Shown in pieces: positions 4,601 through 6,753 of a stretch of DNA of 6,753 bases. Source of the stretch: an uncultured Lachnospiraceae bacterium (GTDB lineage: Bacteria; Bacillota; Clostridia; Lachnospirales; Lachnospiraceae). Numbering within the stretch: the stretch's first letter is position 1; every line of letters begins with the position of its first letter. The notes under the pieces are model-generated. The model was not told the origin of the DNA. It saw only the letters and a program-made list of their open reading frames with translations, and did not search any database. The stretch spans positions 1-6,753 of the forward strand of contig CALZHV010000119.1 of NCBI GenBank assembly GCA_945787485.1. Reading direction: 5' to 3'. The translations under genes and the position numbers were made by a program.

Positions 4601-5332
4601 CTATAATCTAAACCTGCCTCTTGTAAGTCTGTCAGCTAAACGTTTCGTCGAATAATCAGGATTCTTAATTACTTTAACCATGGCAACTGCAGCTAAAACC
4701 ATTAACAAAACACGGTAAATAATTGCATATATGTACCTAGAAGGAGTATTGTCTGTAACCACATGACTTTTGTCATAAGAATCATAATATACCGTAAGTG
4801 CTTCTCCTTTATAATAACGCTGTGAAAATTTACCTAAATACACATGGTTATATTCTACTCCTTCTATCTCGTACGAAACATATACAGAGTAATTATTACT
4901 CCTTCTTCTTCGGTAATGTGTATTTACATCTGTAACTGTAGCTACTATTTTATTTCCCTCGTTAACAATTTTCTTTGCCGACGCATATTTTGATACACAA
5001 GAAAAAGACGAGCCTATCATAATAATTATTATAATCAGACATAAAATAGCACTCCAGTTTGGTCTTGCAGCTGAGCCTCCGCCACCCTTTAAAAAGAGGT
5101 CTAAAATATTAAATGATTTCTTTTCTTGTTTTTCCTGCTGAGTAAATACAGGATCTGCATAATATGCATTTTGTCCGTTAATATTATTTTCATATGTTGA
5201 GTTGTTAAGCTCAGGTTCTATATTAAGATTATTGTAAACATTATTACTGTCCATAGAACCATTTAACCCCGGTTCTGTATTCCCGTTACCGGAATCATAA
5301 CCATTGTTAAAATCATCATTTTTTAATTTCAT
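4601..5332 (-). CDS. DUF3592-like membrane protein with Asn-rich N-terminal tail
   Basis: This 243-residue protein has no known function. Residues 1-90 are low-complexity, rich in Asn, Gly and acidic residues, and contain two copies of a 14-residue degenerate repeat (N18-N31 and N37-N50, of the form NxEPxLNxSxxxNN). A transmembrane helix follows at about 94-113. A beta-rich middle domain (about 125-193), with VTDVN, YSVYVSYEIEGVEY and KGEALTVYYDSYDKS, resembles the DUF3592 pattern. A second helix spans about 199-222, with a basic C-terminus. The DUF3592 call rests on that pattern alone. The start ATG at 5332 has GGGGGA about nine bases upstream, overlapping the stop of the channel gene. With a gap of 12 bases, it is the second gene of an operon with the potassium channel. 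Confidence 0.8.
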   Translation of the reverse strand: MKLKNDDFNNGYDSGNGNTEPGLNGSMDSNNVYNNLNIEPELNNSTYENNINGQNAYYADPVFTQQEKQEKKSFNILDLFLKGGGGSAARPNWSAILCLIIIIIMIGSSFSCVSKYASAKKIVNEGNKIVATVTDVNTHYRRRRSNNYSVYVSYEIEGVEYNHVYLGKFSQRYYKGEALTVYYDSYDKSHVVTDNTPSRYIYAIIYRVLLMVLAAVAMVKVIKNPDYSTKRLADRLTRGRFRL

Positions 5333-5344
5333 TGCCTTATCCCC

Positions 5345-6505
5345 CTATTTTACATTTCTTTTATCCAAAAAAATCAACCTGTCATCCTGTTGTAAAACAA
5401 AAGTTGCAGACGGTTTCATGCTAACACCATTTCTTTTTATCATCAATATATATAATTGTCTTGAAATGTCTAAATCCTTTATACGTTTTCCAATCCATGA
5501 GTGATTTTGGTTTATATTAACTTCTTCTATAGATGCATCCATATTTTTGCCTGACGTACTTGCTATCATCAAAATATCACCCGGAATTATGATAATATTT
5601 TCATTTGGAATAAATACATCCTCATCCCTTATTAAAGCAGCAATATAAAGTCCTTCAGGAAGCACAATATCCATAACTTTTTTGTTACAAAAACTATGCT
5701 CGCTGTTTATCTCCATTACAAGAAAATCTGCATCTGTGTCCGAAAAAGCACCTGTCTTAATTTTTGTATAATATTCTACAAAGCCTGCGCTAATGATACC
5801 TGTTGGAATAGCAACAATTCCTACACCCAGGAATGAAATAATAATAGCCATTATTTTTCCACCAATTGTAATGGGATAAATGTCACCATAACCTACCGTC
5901 AGCATTGTCGATACAGACCACCAGATTCCTGAAAATGCATTTGAAAAATTTTCAGGCTGTGCATCATGCTCTAAGCTATACATGCAAAGCGAAGACATAA
6001 GGATTAATATAAATATCATGAAAACACATGATACAATCTGATTGAACTTCTCTTTCAAAACATCAGTAATAACATTAAATGCATCATATGAAGCATTTAA
6101 TTTAAACAATCTCATTATCCTGACAACTCTGAGCATTCTAAGTGCAACGATACCGTTTGAAAATAAGAAAGGCGCAAAATACGAACAAATTGTAAGCAAA
6201 TCAACCAATCCATAAAATGAAACAACAAATCTTAATGCTGAACAAAAAGGTTTTTCTTCATTATATAAATATTTTGCAGTCCATAATCTTAGAATATATT
6301 CTATTACAAATATAATAATCGTACCAAACTCAATATATCCAAGTGCATCTTTTAAATATTCCAGTTGTTCAAATGTAAGCATAAAAGTTACACTGACACT
6401 TAACAAAATAATTACAGAAATAAAATAATCAAAACCTCTGCTTAAAGCATCTGTTTTATTTCCAATCTGAATAATACTAAAAACTCTTTTTCTAATTTTT
6501 TCCAT
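5345..6505 (-). CDS. Voltage-gated-type potassium channel with RCK_C (TrkA_C) tail
   Basis: A 386-residue, six-helix, Kv-like channel subunit that should form a plasma-membrane tetramer passing K+. S1 is at about residues 27-44, S2 58-75 and S3 96-113. S4 (119-136) has Arg at 123, 126, 129 and 132 plus Lys135, a full every-third-residue voltage sensor. S5 is at 152-176, the pore helix about 190-202, the selectivity filter TVGYGD at 203-208, and S6 at 213-242 with a Pro-Thr-Gly bend. The cytosolic tail holds two modules that look like RCK_C/TrkA_C domains (about 262-318 and 327-384). No RCK_N Rossmann domain with a nucleotide-binding glycine motif is present, which is unusual compared with Kch-type channels. 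The ribosome binding site is weak (AGG about six bases before ATG). The gene starts 18 bases after the upstream terminator and is followed by the DUF3592-like gene. Confidence 0.93.
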   Translation of the reverse strand: MEKIRKRVFSIIQIGNKTDALSRGFDYFISVIILLSVSVTFMLTFEQLEYLKDALGYIEFGTIIIFVIEYILRLWTAKYLYNEEKPFCSALRFVVSFYGLVDLLTICSYFAPFLFSNGIVALRMLRVVRIMRLFKLNASYDAFNVITDVLKEKFNQIVSCVFMIFILILMSSLCMYSLEHDAQPENFSNAFSGIWWSVSTMLTVGYGDIYPITIGGKIMAIIISFLGVGIVAIPTGIISAGFVEYYTKIKTGAFSDTDADFLVMEINSEHSFCNKKVMDIVLPEGLYIAALIRDEDVFIPNENIIIIPGDILMIASTSGKNMDASIEEVNINQNHSWIGKRIKDLDISRQLYILMIKRNGVSMKPSATFVLQQDDRLIFLDKRNVK

Positions 6506-6523
6506 ATTTACCTATTTAATTAC

Positions 6524-6551
6524 AAAAAAAGGAGCTCAATAAAGAGCTCCT
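6524..6551 (-). terminator. Intrinsic terminator of the acidic-tail membrane protein gene
   Basis: On the minus strand AGGAGCTC (6551-6544) pairs with GAGCTCCT (6537-6530) around a six-base AT loop, followed by a run of seven T (minus strand). It lies 10 bases past the stop at 6562. Its end is only 18 bases from the ATG of the potassium channel, leaving almost no room for a separate promoter and leader. Confidence 0.93.
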
Positions 6552-6561
6552 CTTAATTGTA

Positions 6562-6753
6562 TTACTCCTCAGTAAGTTCCTCTTCATCCTCATCAAAGAA
6601 GCTGTCATCAAAATCATCATCAAAATCATCAAAATCATCAAGATAATCAGGTGTCAAATACTTATATACAGCAATACAAATACCCACAATAATTGTAATA
6701 ACACCAACAATAAGTGCTACTGAAAAGAATGCGTTCTTTGCTTCCTTGATACA
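6562..6753 (-). CDS. Small single-pass membrane protein with acidic tail (3' end only)
   Basis: Sixty-three residues and a TAA stop (6564-6562) are present; the start lies beyond the right edge of the window. The fragment opens with a short basic-amphipathic stretch (IKEAKNAFFS). One hydrophobic helix follows at about residues 10-30 of the visible part, then YKYLTP, then a strongly acidic tail built from Asp-Asp-Phe repeats (DDFDDFDDDFDD) and a Glu-rich end. I do not recognise the family. The acidic tail should face the cytosol if the basic N-terminal stretch is preceded by more sequence outside, but topology is uncertain. Codon use matches the neighbours and a perfect terminator follows, so the frame is real. 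It is on the same strand as the channel operon and directly upstream of it. Confidence 0.78.
   Translation of the reverse strand, partial: CIKEAKNAFFSVALIVGVITIIVGICIAVYKYLTPDYLDDFDDFDDDFDDSFFDEDEEELTEE

Noticed and set aside
4485..4655. A 56-codon plus-strand frame starting ATGAAAATGATT in the convergent spacer
   Set aside because: It has no ribosome binding site, starts inside the hairpin loop and overlaps the end of the DUF3592-like gene antisense.
5304..5504. Plus-strand open frame across the channel/DUF3592 junction
   Set aside because: Antisense to two operon genes, with no recognisable protein signature.

Overview
The window looks like a chromosomal segment of an AT-rich Clostridia/Lachnospiraceae-type member of the Bacillota. 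This is an inference from the low GC, strong AGGAGG-type ribosome binding sites, TTG start use, tRNA genes without encoded CCA, and the protein families present. No phage, transposon or CRISPR gene is visible.

Layout. Positions 8-416 hold four tRNA genes on the plus strand (His-GTG, Gln-TTG, Lys-TTT, Leu-TAG), closed by an intrinsic terminator (419-450). Positions 451-659 contain no protein gene. They hold a 45-base perfect direct repeat (460-504 and 603-647), each copy carrying the same terminator hairpin. Between the copies lies a roughly 100-base, GC-rich, hairpin-forming island. I think this is a small structured RNA I cannot assign to a family, and it is the most interesting object here. 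Its plus-strand 3' edge repeats the last 13 bases of the tRNA-Leu gene.

Positions 660-3279 are three minus-strand genes: an AraC-family regulator, a YhfC-type intramembrane metalloprotease-like protein, and a thioredoxin reductase (trxB). The protease-like gene and trxB are 11 bases apart and almost certainly cotranscribed. The regulator is divergent from a plus-strand cytoplasmic GH5 glycoside hydrolase (3429-4466). Their shared intergenic region holds two direct repeats exactly 20 bases apart that overlap the divergent promoter candidates. This suggests the AraC protein senses or controls use of a beta-linked oligosaccharide cleaved by the GH5 enzyme.

The GH5 gene converges on a minus-strand pair: a six-helix voltage-gated-type potassium channel with a cytosolic RCK_C tail (5345-6505), followed 12 bases later by a DUF3592-like membrane protein with an Asn-rich N-terminus (4601-5332). 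A long-loop hairpin, with a Fur-box-like sequence in the loop, separates the convergent genes. At the right edge is the 3' end of a small single-helix membrane protein with a highly acidic tail (6562 to beyond 6753), ended by a strong terminator only 18 bases before the channel start codon.
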